Assembly: GCA_015066845.1 (NCBI GenBank)
Contig: SVNO01000003.1
Location: forward strand, 1-64,000
Direction of reading: 5' to 3'
Length of the DNA stretch: 64,000 nt
Origin: Ruminococcus sp.
Lineage (GTDB): Bacteria > Bacillota > Clostridia > Oscillospirales > Ruminococcaceae
This document shows positions 10,454 through 20,203 of the stretch, in pieces (position 1 is the stretch's first letter; every line of letters begins with the position of its first letter). The notes under the pieces were generated by a model. That model searched no databases. It worked only from the letters and a program-made list of their open reading frames with translations, and was not told the origin of the DNA. A program made the translations under genes and the position numbers.

Positions 10454-11218
10454 ATGAATATTTTAGAAGTAAACGACCTCTGCAAAACATATATCGTCAA
10501 CAAGCGTCAGAACAATGTGCTGAAGAATGTCAATTTCAGCATCGCAGAGGGCGAAATGGTCGCCGTTATGGGGCCGTCCGGTTCCGGTAAGTCCACTCTG
10601 CTTTATGCTGTTTCCGGTATGGATACCGTTACAGCCGGCGAAGTTTCTTTCTGCGGCAAGAACATCGCCAAGATGAAGGAGATGGAGCTGGCGGATCTGC
10701 GTCTGGACGAAATGGGCTTTATTTTCCAGCAGATGTATATGCTGAAAAATCTGACCGTGCTTGACAATATCATCCTCCCTGCCTGCCAGTCCAAAAAGAA
10801 CAACGAAACACGCAAGGAAACCGTAGCGCGCGGAGAAGCCCTTATGCGCAAGCTTGGTATTATCGAAATTGCTGACAATGACATCAACGAGGTTTCCGGC
10901 GGTCAGCTCCAGAGAGCCTGCATCTGCCGCAGTATGATCAACAATCCGAAGATGCTCTTTGCCGATGAGCCGACCGGTGCACTGAACCGTACCTCCTCGG
11001 ATGAGGTAATGGAGGAGCTTGCAAAGCTTAATGCTGACGGAACGACCATAATGCTGGTCACACATGATGTCAAAGTTGCAGCAAGATGCACAAAAGTGCT
11101 TTATATTGTTGACGGGAACATCAAAGGGGAGTATAATTTAAGTAGGTATGAAAGCGCATCGCAGATGCGGGAGCGTGAGCGTGCACTGAATAACTGGCTT
11201 ATGGAAATGGGCTGGTAA
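10454..11218 (+). CDS. ABC transporter ATP-binding protein (MacB/LolD-like)
   Basis: GPSGSGKSTLLYAVSG, VSGGQLQRACICRSM, LFADEPTGAL. Confidence 0.93.
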   Translation: MNILEVNDLCKTYIVNKRQNNVLKNVNFSIAEGEMVAVMGPSGSGKSTLLYAVSGMDTVTAGEVSFCGKNIAKMKEMELADLRLDEMGFIFQQMYMLKNLTVLDNIILPACQSKKNNETRKETVARGEALMRKLGIIEIADNDINEVSGGQLQRACICRSMINNPKMLFADEPTGALNRTSSDEVMEELAKLNADGTTIMLVTHDVKVAARCTKVLYIVDGNIKGEYNLSRYESASQMRERERALNNWLMEMGW

Positions 11219-11269
11219 GCACAGAGCCTGCGCTGCTGTTTCGCATTTGAAAAATCAGCTGTAAGGAAT

Positions 11270-11304
11270 GCCTAAGCTCTCACAAGCAGAGAGCTTAGGC
11301 TTTT
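11270..11304 (+). terminator. Hairpin terminator or attenuator between ABC genes and response regulator
   Basis: GCCTAAGCTCT-CACAAGCAG-AGAGCTTAGGC followed by TTTT, then a GGAGG RBS. Confidence 0.65.
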
Positions 11305-11316
11305 GGAGGTAATAGT

Positions 11317-11985
11317 ATGACGGATATTTTGATTGTTGAAGATAACAAAGAGCTTGCCGATCTGCTGTGTGATTTTCTGCGTGCAGAAAATTACACTGTC
11401 AGCATTGCAGATACAGGAGAAAAAGCCTTGTCGCTGTACGAAAAATACGGCGCAAGGCTCATTGTGCTGGATATTATGCTCCCCGGCATAGACGGCTTTG
11501 CGGTGTGCCGGAAGATCCGTGAGGAAAGCAATACCCCCATTCTGATTGTCAGTGCCAAGACGGAAAAGGAGGACAAGCTCAACGGGCTTGTGCTTGGGGC
11601 GGATGATTATATTGAGAAGCCCTATGATATTGACATTATGCTTGCAAAAATCGGTGGCATCTTCAAGCGGAGATACGCACTTGATGAAATTACCGAGGGT
11701 GCGATCCGTATCAACAAGGAGAGCCGCATGGCTTATAAGGATGATGTTCCGCTTGATCTGACTGCAAAGGAATTCGACCTGCTCACACTGCTGATGGAAA
11801 ACAAGGGAAAGACTTTGAGCAAGGAGTATCTGTTTGGTCAGATCTGGGGCAGCGACAGCTTTTCCGAGCAGCAGACCTTGACTGTGCACATCAAGTGGCT
11901 GCGGCAGAAAATCGAGGATGATCCCAAAAAACCGCAAAGAATACAGACAGTCTGGGGCGTGGGGTACAAGTATGAAAGCGTTTAA
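11317..11985 (+). CDS. OmpR/PhoB-family response regulator
   Basis: REC domain (DILIVEDN..., VLDIMLPGIDG) and winged helix (HIKWLRQKIEDDPKKPQRIQTVWGVGYKYE). Confidence 0.93.
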   Translation: MTDILIVEDNKELADLLCDFLRAENYTVSIADTGEKALSLYEKYGARLIVLDIMLPGIDGFAVCRKIREESNTPILIVSAKTEKEDKLNGLVLGADDYIEKPYDIDIMLAKIGGIFKRRYALDEITEGAIRINKESRMAYKDDVPLDLTAKEFDLLTLLMENKGKTLSKEYLFGQIWGSDSFSEQQTLTVHIKWLRQKIEDDPKKPQRIQTVWGVGYKYESV

Positions 11986-13192
11986 CAGAATTTCTGCACT
12001 TGTGATCATGGTGATACTCGCTGTATTCATCGGCGCAAATGCATGGCTGCTGACGGATCACGGTGACAGCGGCAGACCGTACAGAGTCGAGATCAGCCGT
12101 CTTGTCAGAGAGATGGAAAACGGCAGAACCCCTGACCTTTCAGCGTGTGCATATGTGTCGGCAGTTACGGAATATGGCGAGGGTTTTTACAATTCCGACA
12201 GTGATTATGTCATCCATGAGATCGGCGGTGAGCTGTACCGCTTTGACTACTGCACAGGCGGCGATGATAGAACAGGGCTGATCGTTACTGTGAACAGCAT
12301 CCTCGGAATCATGGCAGCGACGATTCTTGTTGTGATGCTGTACGTCAGATTCAAAATTCTCCAGCCGTTTGAAAAGCTCACCGATGTTCCCTATGAGCTT
12401 TCCAAGGGCAATCTGACTGCACCGGTCAAGGAAACGAAAAACCGCTTTTTCGGGCGATTTTTCTGGGGTGTGGATTTGCTTCGTGAAAACATGGAGCAGC
12501 AGAAAGAGCGTGAGCTGGATCTGCAGAGGGACAGAAAAATGCTGCTGCTGTCGCTTTCTCACGATATCAAAACGCCTTTGTCAGCAATCAAGCTTTATGC
12601 AAAGGCATTGTCAAAGGGGCTTTACAAAAGCCCTGAAAAACAGCTTGAAATTGCAGCGAGCATTGGTGCAAAGGCAGACGAGATCGAGGGCTATGTTTCA
12701 CAGATCATCACCGCTTCGAGGGAGGATTTCCTGAGCCTTGATGTGCATATGGGTGAGTTCTATCTGTCGGAGCTTGTGACAAAAATCCGGCAGTATTACA
12801 CGGAAAAGCTGGAGCTGATCAAGACTGATTTTTCCGTTGCCGGATATGCCGATTGTCTGCTGAATGGCGATCTTGACCGAAGTGTTGAGGTTCTCCAGAA
12901 TATTATGGAAAACGCCATCAAATACGGCGACGGAAAGCAGATAGCCATTCAATTTTCCGAGGAGGATGGGTGTATTTTGGTTACGATTCAAAACAGCGGA
13001 TGCAGTCTTGCAGAGACGGATCTGCCGCATATTTTTGATAGCTTCTGGCGAGGTGCAAATGCGGAGCATGAAAAAGGCAGCGGTCTGGGACTGTACATCT
13101 GCCGCCAGCTGATGCACAAAATGAATGGTGAAGTTTTTGCGGAAATCAGGGATGGATTTATGTGCATTACTGCGGTATTTGGGAAAGTGTGA
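11972..13192 (+). CDS. Sensor histidine kinase
   Basis: H-box LLSLSHDIKTPLSAIKLY, N-box NAIKYGDG, G-box KGSGLGLYICRQL; overlaps RR 3' end. Confidence 0.92.
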   Translation: MKAFNRISALVIMVILAVFIGANAWLLTDHGDSGRPYRVEISRLVREMENGRTPDLSACAYVSAVTEYGEGFYNSDSDYVIHEIGGELYRFDYCTGGDDRTGLIVTVNSILGIMAATILVVMLYVRFKILQPFEKLTDVPYELSKGNLTAPVKETKNRFFGRFFWGVDLLRENMEQQKERELDLQRDRKMLLLSLSHDIKTPLSAIKLYAKALSKGLYKSPEKQLEIAASIGAKADEIEGYVSQIITASREDFLSLDVHMGEFYLSELVTKIRQYYTEKLELIKTDFSVAGYADCLLNGDLDRSVEVLQNIMENAIKYGDGKQIAIQFSEEDGCILVTIQNSGCSLAETDLPHIFDSFWRGANAEHEKGSGLGLYICRQLMHKMNGEVFAEIRDGFMCITAVFGKV

Positions 13193-13244
13193 CAGACTTG
13201 CAATAGAAATGCTGCGGCGGCTGAGGAGTGAATGGGGAGAGGAA

Positions 13245-13285
13245 AGCCCCGCATCACTGGTGATTCAGTGGTGCGGGGGTGTTTT
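13245..13285. terminator. Bidirectional-looking hairpin terminator
   Basis: GCCCCGCATCACTGGTGATTCAGTGGTGCGGGGGTGTTTTTATT. Confidence 0.7.
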
Positions 13286-13689
13286 TATTCTTCCTCGACC
13301 ATAACGGTCATACCTGTTTCCTTTGCGTATGCAAGAAAATCGCAGATTAGCCTGTAGCATTCCCGTGACCGTTCATCTTTGTAATGTTCCATTCTTTCCT
13401 TGTAGGTATACAGATCATTCAGGTATTCATCCAGATTTTCGATTGGAATAGGATCAACCTTGAAATCCAATGTTCGCTGAAACTGCTGCCAGTCACGGGT
13501 GAAGCCATACCATTCTGTTTCAGGGAATACGGGAAATACAGGCTCAGAGAATATGTCCATAAAATACGCCTCCCAGAAGGTAATCCTAAATTCCGGCTGT
13601 TCTTTATAGAATAACGCAATATGAGGTTCATCTCCGAACATACCGAGCAGCACATATTCTTCGTTGTTTTTCAGCCTTTCGATATCCAT
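13285..13689 (-). CDS. Hypothetical protein (134 aa)
   Basis: Intact ORF; no family recognised. Confidence 0.6.
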   Translation of the reverse strand: MDIERLKNNEEYVLLGMFGDEPHIALFYKEQPEFRITFWEAYFMDIFSEPVFPVFPETEWYGFTRDWQQFQRTLDFKVDPIPIENLDEYLNDLYTYKERMEHYKDERSRECYRLICDFLAYAKETGMTVMVEEE

Positions 13690-13777
13690 GCAGGTGAGTC
13701 TCCTTTCTGCCTGTCCGCAGTACTGGTGATTCAGTGGTGCGGGGGTGTTTTCATTTCATTATTCACACTTCATTTTG

Positions 13778-14434
13778 TCAGATTTTCTGTTTTTCGGATT
13801 CCGTTGTCTTGATAGCATTATAGTATTCGAGCTGCATCGGAAGTTCAGCCCAAAGCTGCGCTCTGGAATCGTTTGATGTCAGCACATCTATTATCTCTTT
13901 GTCCGGTACAGGATAGACGGTGAAATCGTCTTGTTCGCCCTTATTTGTGCGTATTGGGAAGGCAAGCTGTTCGGTGTCGATGCTATACTGTGCATTCACG
14001 CCCTCTTTGTTTCCTCTTGCATCAAGCCTTATCCATTTATCATGCTCTCTGAGATATACTCCGTTAAGCCCGTGATAGACAAGCTCCGGCACATCGGCAT
14101 CGTCGTTGAGTACGATCTTCTGATAGCAAAAGCCTGCGGGGATGCCCCTGCTGCGGAGTATCGCAGCCAGAAGATGAGATTTTGCAAAGCATATTCCGTG
14201 ACCTGCTTTGAGTACCTGTGATGCCGTGCAGGGCACCTCGTCTGCTCCGATGTCAGCCGAATGTGAGATGTGGTCACGCACATACTCAAAAGCCTTTCTG
14301 ATAAAATCGGTCTCGCCGTTTGACGCGCTATAAAGCTTGTCAGCCAGTTGTGCAACAGACTCGTTGTCAAAGTCAATGATATCACTGCATTGCAGATATT
14401 GGTGGATGTTATTCGTGTACAGTTTCGTTTTCAT
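13778..14434 (-). CDS. Transglutaminase-like domain protein
   Basis: VLKAGHGICFAKSHLLAAILRSRGIPAGFCYQ...YHGLNGVYL...WIRLDARG (Cys/His/Asp layout). Confidence 0.82.
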   Translation of the reverse strand: MKTKLYTNNIHQYLQCSDIIDFDNESVAQLADKLYSASNGETDFIRKAFEYVRDHISHSADIGADEVPCTASQVLKAGHGICFAKSHLLAAILRSRGIPAGFCYQKIVLNDDADVPELVYHGLNGVYLREHDKWIRLDARGNKEGVNAQYSIDTEQLAFPIRTNKGEQDDFTVYPVPDKEIIDVLTSNDSRAQLWAELPMQLEYYNAIKTTESEKQKI

Positions 14435-14769
14435 TTTTTCTCCGCCTTTCTAGTTTTCGGTTTCCGTTCTGGCAGCTCGCTAAACATTTCCGATACCATT
14501 TTTTGTAATAATTCTCTATCATCAATTATCGTTACAGGCAGCATTTCCTTTGCACCATCATACGGCGGGCAAGCAATGCTGTCGGGCATATATTTCCGAC
14601 TGGCTTCTGTTATTTTTACCATAAAGCCAGTTCCGTATATGCCACCGAAAATGCGCTCCCGATAGTAAAAAATATAGCCGCCCATCATAGGTGTTTTACG
14701 GATATCTTCCAATCCCGCAAGCTGTTCTGTTATATATTCAGCAAGCTCTTTAGGTTTTGATTTTTCCAT
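14431..14769 (-). CDS. TfoX/Sxy N-terminal domain protein
   Basis: TPMMGGYIFYYRERIFGGIYGTGFMVKITEASRKYMPDS; start chosen at MEKSKPKE. Confidence 0.75.
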   Translation of the reverse strand: MEKSKPKELAEYITEQLAGLEDIRKTPMMGGYIFYYRERIFGGIYGTGFMVKITEASRKYMPDSIACPPYDGAKEMLPVTIIDDRELLQKMVSEMFSELPERKPKTRKAEKK

Positions 14770-15100
14770 AACAAACACTCCTTTACAACCTTTCCCCACA
14801 CTCAACGCTATTTTGCAAATACTCAAATCGCAACTTTTGGCAAGTCTGTTTTCTGCGATTTTACGCTGCTTTTCAGTGTGACATTCAATCCACACACTGA
14901 AAAATCGGAAAAAGCAGTTTCACGCACCCTAAATCGAGTGCTTGATTTGGCCCACAAAAATCAAAGTGTGCGGATTGGTTGTCAGATGTACCGTGTACGT
15001 CTTTTTGCCCTTTTACCTGTTCCCGCATACAGATTTCGAGTGGGTGAAACTGCGGTTATCGGAAAAGGGCGATGCCGATAAACCGCGTAAATACGCCATT

Positions 15101-16459
15101 TCAGTTTTTTTCTCGTGACAGCAGAACCACGCACTCAACATGCCCCGTCCCCGGAAACAAATCCACCCCACGCACAATCTCTGCCCGATATCCGCGTTCA
15201 TCAAACGCTGCCGCATCCCTTGCAGCGGTGGACGGATTGCAGGAAATCATCACAATGCGTGACGGCTGCATCGCGGCTACCGCTTCAATGCACGGCAGGT
15301 CGCAGCCCTTGCGCGGTGGGTCGAGAATCACCACGTCCGGCGAAAGCCCCTGCTTCTGGAGCATCTGCGCAATCTCTCCTGCATCGCCGCAGTAAAATTC
15401 TGCATTTGCAATGCCGTTGCGCACCGCGTTTTCACGCGCATTTTCCACTGCTTCCGGAATCACCTCCGCGCCAATGACCTTGCCGGCACGGTCTGCCATC
15501 GAAAGTCCGATTGTGCCTGCACCACAGTACAAATCAAGCAGCAGCTCGCCGCCCGATAGCTGCGCGAAATCCTTGGCAATGCCATACAAACGCTCCGCCT
15601 GTGCCGTGTTCACCTGATAGAACGACTGCGGCGAAATGTCAATCGCATTGCCGCACATCCTGTCCGAAATCACCGGCTTTCCGGCAAGAACCTGCACCGT
15701 TTTTCCCATGATTACGTTGGTTTTGTCCGGATTGATGCTCTCAGTAATGCTCACAAGTGCCGGAAATTCTGCCTGCAATGCCGCAAGCATCCCCTGTATC
15801 TTCCGGCGGATGGACTTGCGCACCACAAAGCAAAGCGCGATTTCTCCGCTGTGATAGCCGCGGCGCAGGTAAATATGCCGCAGCAGCCCTGTGTTCGTCT
15901 GCTCGTCATATGCCGAAACACCGGCATTCTGCAACGCCGGCAGAAGATATTCCAGAAGTGCCGTGAATTCTTCCGGCTGGAGCAGACAGCCCGTGAACGG
16001 AATCACGCGATGGCTGTGCCTTGCATAGAAGCCGCAAATCAGCTTTCCATCCTGCATGGCAACCGGATACTGTGCCTTGTTGCGGTAACCACCGCGGCTG
16101 TCGTTGCCGAGAATTGGCTGAAATTCAGGGGAAAGCTTCCCGATGCGCGTGAATGCATCACGCACATGGTTTTCCTTGTACTGCAGCTCCTGCGCATAGT
16201 CCACATGCCTGTACACGCAGCCGCCGCACTGCCGGAACACCGGACAATCCGGCTCGCAGCGTCCCTGCGCAGGTTCGAGCAGCTCTGCAATAATGCCGAA
16301 CGCGTAGCTTTTGAGTACCTTGACAATTTTCACACGCAGCTTGTCGCCGATTGCTGTCATGGGCACAAATACTGCCATGCCGTCAATCCGGCAGACACCG
16401 CTTCCCTCCGTGGTCATGCCGGTAATTTCCGCTTCGTATATTTCATTTTTTTGCAGCAT
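15101..16459 (-). CDS. rlmD: 23S rRNA (uracil-5-)-methyltransferase, RlmD/RumA family
   Basis: TRAM domain, CxxxxxxCGGC FeS motif, LLDLYCGAGTIGLSMA, VILDPPRKGCD. Confidence 0.88.
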   Translation of the reverse strand: MLQKNEIYEAEITGMTTEGSGVCRIDGMAVFVPMTAIGDKLRVKIVKVLKSYAFGIIAELLEPAQGRCEPDCPVFRQCGGCVYRHVDYAQELQYKENHVRDAFTRIGKLSPEFQPILGNDSRGGYRNKAQYPVAMQDGKLICGFYARHSHRVIPFTGCLLQPEEFTALLEYLLPALQNAGVSAYDEQTNTGLLRHIYLRRGYHSGEIALCFVVRKSIRRKIQGMLAALQAEFPALVSITESINPDKTNVIMGKTVQVLAGKPVISDRMCGNAIDISPQSFYQVNTAQAERLYGIAKDFAQLSGGELLLDLYCGAGTIGLSMADRAGKVIGAEVIPEAVENARENAVRNGIANAEFYCGDAGEIAQMLQKQGLSPDVVILDPPRKGCDLPCIEAVAAMQPSRIVMISCNPSTAARDAAAFDERGYRAEIVRGVDLFPGTGHVECVVLLSREKN

Positions 16460-16542
16460 GATTCTGCCTCCTTTGTATTTCACAAAAAACGCCGATGGTT
16501 TTGCATGGGAACGCCGTCAGTGCATCACCCCATGCAGCGACT

Positions 16543-17538
16543 CTACGGATTGATTCTGATATAGCCGGTCTGTGCAATTAGCTCCTGTCCCTCGTCAGAC
16601 AGCAGCCAATCCACCAGAAGCTCGATATTGGCATTTGTATTGTCTTGACGGTAGATTGCATAAAACTGAGCAATGATGGGATATTCTCCGTTCTGGATAT
16701 GCTCCGCATCCGGATATACCCCGTTGAGGGACAGCATTTTCACCGCGCGATTGCCGACAATGCCATCCATATAGTACCGGAACGAAAACCCGATGGATGC
16801 ACCAGTGATGGCTAAGGGGGATTTGGGCGCAATGGGAGTATTCCCCATAAATGCGTCCATTGCCGATTGACTGCCGCTGCCACTCAGACGGGTGACGGGG
16901 TTGATCAGCCGATTTGCACCGCCAAGCTGTGCCCAGTTAGTATACTCTCCGGAATAAATGCCCCTGATTTGTGCCGTGGTGAGATTGTTCACGGGGTTGT
17001 TTTCATTGACAAAGAACACAAACGCCTCCAAACCAACAGGCACATACGTCAGCGTCACGCCCTGTTCTGCTGCATATTGCTTCTGCTCCTCCGAGGGCGC
17101 AGCGCAGAACAGAATGTCCGTTGTACCGTCCACAATTGCCTGATAGCCGCGAACGGTGTTATTGTACTGCATTTTGCTGGAGTCTGCAAAATTCTCCCCA
17201 TAGTAATTGTCATCGGAAAAACTGCCACCCTCAAAGGTCACACTGCCTTCGGGGTAAACATTCTCAATGATGGACGCGTAAACGGGGACAAGTGCTGCCG
17301 CACCATCGAGCACGGGCAGGTCTTGCGTCAGCCTGAACGCAGTATCGACATGCGCAAGCCCCTCGCAACCCTGATGGGGGAGAAACTGCGATACATCAAT
17401 CATTTTTGCTTGTGCAGCACTGCTGAAATTATTGGAAAGCCGCCTTGTCAGCAGCATGTACATACTGAGATTGAACAGTGCAAACAGTGCGAGGATTCCC
17501 ATAAGCACTGCAAGCTGTTTCCCTGTGTTCCGCTGCAT
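16543..17538 (-). CDS. PstS/PBP-like substrate-binding protein, membrane-anchored
   Basis: N-terminal TM, then LPVLDGAAALVPVYASIIENVYP, FCAAPSEEQKQYAAEQGV, RLSGSGSQSAMDAFM, LVDWLLSDEGQELIAQTGYIRI. Confidence 0.78.
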   Translation of the reverse strand: MQRNTGKQLAVLMGILALFALFNLSMYMLLTRRLSNNFSSAAQAKMIDVSQFLPHQGCEGLAHVDTAFRLTQDLPVLDGAAALVPVYASIIENVYPEGSVTFEGGSFSDDNYYGENFADSSKMQYNNTVRGYQAIVDGTTDILFCAAPSEEQKQYAAEQGVTLTYVPVGLEAFVFFVNENNPVNNLTTAQIRGIYSGEYTNWAQLGGANRLINPVTRLSGSGSQSAMDAFMGNTPIAPKSPLAITGASIGFSFRYYMDGIVGNRAVKMLSLNGVYPDAEHIQNGEYPIIAQFYAIYRQDNTNANIELLVDWLLSDEGQELIAQTGYIRINP

Positions 17539-17678
17539 CACCACAACTCCTTTGCAATGAATTCAATGATGGAGCAGTGCTGATACGCATAGATGGCATA
17601 GGCAAAGTGTGCCAGCGTCAGCGCAGAGCACAATCCCAGAACCGAAAAAAGAAGAATTCTGAATGTACGCTCTTTCAT
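17538..17678 (-). CDS. Small membrane protein (46 aa)
   Basis: Not in supplied track. Translates MKERTFRILLFSVLGLCSALTLAHFAYAIYAYQHCSIIEFIAKELW; stop overlaps the next gene's ATG (TGATG). Confidence 0.6.
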   Translation of the reverse strand: MKERTFRILLFSVLGLCSALTLAHFAYAIYAYQHCSIIEFIAKELW

Positions 17679-17686
17679 AGTTTGCC

Positions 17687-17935
17687 TCACATAAACGCAA
17701 CTGCCAGATACAGCAGCGCGATAAAGCCGATGACAACTGCAAGCAATACGCCTGTGATGATTGCCGCAGTAACGAGCATGGCTTTCCGCGTTTGCAGTTC
17801 TTGGGGAGAAAATGTATCGGGGACTTTTTTATTCTGCTTTTTTGCCGATACATAGCGGAAAATACAGATTCCGAGAAATACGAGAATCAGTACGGGAATT
17901 GCAAAAAACAAAATGCCGAAGATCATGCTGGTCAT
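17687..17935 (-). CDS. Small two-TM membrane protein
   Basis: Two hydrophobic segments; directly upstream of the 46 aa ORF and the PBP gene. Confidence 0.65.
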   Translation of the reverse strand: MTSMIFGILFFAIPVLILVFLGICIFRYVSAKKQNKKVPDTFSPQELQTRKAMLVTAAIITGVLLAVVIGFIALLYLAVAFM

Positions 17936-17956
17936 GTGTAGTTCCTCCTTGTCCGG

Positions 17957-19456
17957 TTATGCCATCCTTTGCAGGATTTCCTCAATTTCACGCTTTTTCT
18001 CCATCAGCTTTTCAAAGCGATTGATATATTCATAGGGGAATTTGTAGTTGTGAACGCGCGTGATTTTGCCGTTCGGTTCTACAAGCTTGGTCGAGGCTGC
18101 ACAGCCTGCGCCGAGAATGGTCTGTGTTTCGTCCATAATCAGGATGTTGTACAGATTCTCCTTACCCTCCCTTGCATAGCCGACATTCTCCAGATTTCCC
18201 ACAGTATTTTTCTGACGGTACATATAATACGGTCTGTAGCCATTTGCGGGGAGGAGCTGTGCGGAACGTGCTGCCATCTGTTCCACTGCCGCAATATGCT
18301 GTCCGCTGCCGCTTTCGTACAGGTCGGCAGCGCGTTTGAGCGTCAGCGTGTGCACGGTGATGCTGTCGGGGGCAAGTGTCATCACGCGTTCGAGTGTATC
18401 TGCAAAGCCCTCATAAGTATCGGTCGGCAGTCCTGCAATCAAATCCATGTTGATGTCGTCAAAACCAAGCTCCCTTGCCAGCAGAAAGGCATCAATTGCC
18501 TGCTGTGCACTGTGCCGTCTGCCGATGGCTTCCAGTACGCTGTCCTGCAAGGTCTGGGGGTTGACGGAAATTCTCGTTGCACCCATCTCCTGAATCACAC
18601 GCAGCTTGTCCTCGGTGATGGTGTCGGCTCTGCCTGCCTCCACGGTGTATTCCCGTGCACCTGCAATGTCAATGTGTGTCCGGATCGCCTCCATCACCGT
18701 GCGAAGCTGCTGCGCGGAAATGGAAGTGGGAGTGCCGCCGCCGATGTAGACGGACTGGACATGCAGCCCGTGCCTGCGAATCATTTCGCCAAGTATCGCG
18801 ATTTCCTTGCACAGGTAGGTGATGTAGTCGGGAATCAGCTGCATGGCACTGTCCATTGAATGCGACACGAACGAGCAATAGCTGCACCGTGTCGGACAGA
18901 ACGGAATGGAGATATACAGCCCGATTTCCTTTTTGCTGTGCGGCAGGATGGGGTACTGTACCTTTGCCGTATCCAGTGCAAGCTGGATTTTCTCATCCGA
19001 AATCAAAAACCGGTTTTTGAGGAAATCCCCTGCATCCTCCAGTGCCATGCCATCATCGAGCAGCTGCACGACCTTGCGCACAGGACGAATGCCTGTGAGC
19101 AAGCCCCACGGGGGCGTGTAGCCCGTCATTTCCTGCAATGTTTCGTACAGCAGGCGGCAGAGGCGGTATTCCACCTCGGAATTCTTCGTATCGGGATTTG
19201 CACAGGCTTCACGGTCATGGATGGCTGTACCTGCACAGCGGACAGCACCATTGAGATGAATTTCCACATCACAGTGCACCGTGTCATCGGCGCAGCGGCA
19301 GGCGGTGAGAATATAATTTGGCACATCCTGCGGAATTTCGCCATTTTCGCAAATCAGAAACCGTACATTCGGAATGAACAGTTTCGCCGTTGCCTGCACT
19401 TCGTAGCCGTAGCAGTGGTTTCTGAAAATCAGGGCATATGCGTAGTTCTGTTCCAT
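17957..19456 (-). CDS. hemZ: Radical SAM coproporphyrinogen dehydrogenase-like protein HemZ
   Basis: GLYISIPFCPTRCSYCSFVSHS, YIGGGTPTSISAQQL, INMDLIAGLPTDT. Confidence 0.88.
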   Translation of the reverse strand: MEQNYAYALIFRNHCYGYEVQATAKLFIPNVRFLICENGEIPQDVPNYILTACRCADDTVHCDVEIHLNGAVRCAGTAIHDREACANPDTKNSEVEYRLCRLLYETLQEMTGYTPPWGLLTGIRPVRKVVQLLDDGMALEDAGDFLKNRFLISDEKIQLALDTAKVQYPILPHSKKEIGLYISIPFCPTRCSYCSFVSHSMDSAMQLIPDYITYLCKEIAILGEMIRRHGLHVQSVYIGGGTPTSISAQQLRTVMEAIRTHIDIAGAREYTVEAGRADTITEDKLRVIQEMGATRISVNPQTLQDSVLEAIGRRHSAQQAIDAFLLARELGFDDINMDLIAGLPTDTYEGFADTLERVMTLAPDSITVHTLTLKRAADLYESGSGQHIAAVEQMAARSAQLLPANGYRPYYMYRQKNTVGNLENVGYAREGKENLYNILIMDETQTILGAGCAASTKLVEPNGKITRVHNYKFPYEYINRFEKLMEKKREIEEILQRMA

Positions 19457-20076
19457 TACAAGCTCCTCATATAGGGATTGGTGCGGCGTTCCACGTCGAG
19501 GGAAGTTGCCGCGCCATGACCGGAATACACGTCATAATCGCCGTCAAGCGCACTGAGTTTTTGCAGGGAACTGCGCATCTCCTGCACATTGCCCCCCAAA
19601 TCCGTTCTGCCGATAGAACCGGAGAACAGGGTATCGCCGGAGAACATTGCAGTTTCCGTCAGGTAGCACACGCTGCCGGAAGTATGACCGGGGGTGTGCA
19701 GTACGGTAAAGACGCGCTCCCCGATGGTGAGGGCTTCACCGTCCGTGACAGTACGGTATTCGCGGATGCTGCGGAAGGGGAGGGGGGAGATCTGGTAGGC
19801 GAGATTGCGGCGCACATCACTGAGCATGGGCGCGTCCGCTTCATGGATGTACACCTGCGCGCCTGTTTTTTCGCGCACTGCCTCCACGTCGCCGATATGG
19901 TCAAAATGCCCGTGTGTGAGCAGGATCGCTTTGAGCGTCAGATGGTGGGCATCCAGAAATTGCAGCAGTATTTCCGCATCACCGCCGATGTCCACCGCCG
20001 CACAGACACCGCCGCCGCAGTCAATGATATGGCAATTCGCACCAAGCACACCGAGCTGTAGGGTATCAATTCTCAT
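19456..20076 (-). CDS. MBL-fold hydrolase (glyoxalase II-like)
   Basis: ILLTHGHFDHIGDVEAV, HTPGHTSGSVCYL, FSGDTLFSGSIGRTDL, YSGHG. Confidence 0.9.
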   Translation of the reverse strand: MRIDTLQLGVLGANCHIIDCGGGVCAAVDIGGDAEILLQFLDAHHLTLKAILLTHGHFDHIGDVEAVREKTGAQVYIHEADAPMLSDVRRNLAYQISPLPFRSIREYRTVTDGEALTIGERVFTVLHTPGHTSGSVCYLTETAMFSGDTLFSGSIGRTDLGGNVQEMRSSLQKLSALDGDYDVYSGHGAATSLDVERRTNPYMRSL

Positions 20077-20154
20077 AAAAACTCCTTTCCGTCCTGTGTA
20101 CAGGACAGTGTACAATTCTCTGTTTCTATTATAGCATAAATGGGGGATAAAATC

Positions 20155-20195
20155 AAGGCAATACCGCACAAAGGGCGTGCGTCAGATGTGCAGGC
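20155..20195 (+). repeat. AAGGCAATACCGCAC-family dispersed short repeat
   Basis: Start shared with 56721 (AAGGCAATACTGCACAGAGGACAGTGCATCAG) and 22099 (GCAATACCGCATCAGG). Confidence 0.45.
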
Positions 20196-20203
20196 GTTTT
20201 TCG

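Noticed and set aside
14878-15081. 67 aa plus-strand ORF in the gap upstream of tfoX-like gene
   Set aside because: No RBS or family features; likely non-coding intergenic sequence.
15051-15086. GCGGTTATCGG...CCGATAAACCGC hairpin considered as rlmD terminator
   Set aside because: Good stem but no T-run on the minus strand; function unclear, so not listed as a terminator.
20155-20195. Short repeat considered as a complete insertion sequence
   Set aside because: No transposase ORF nearby and too short; recorded only as a dispersed repeat.
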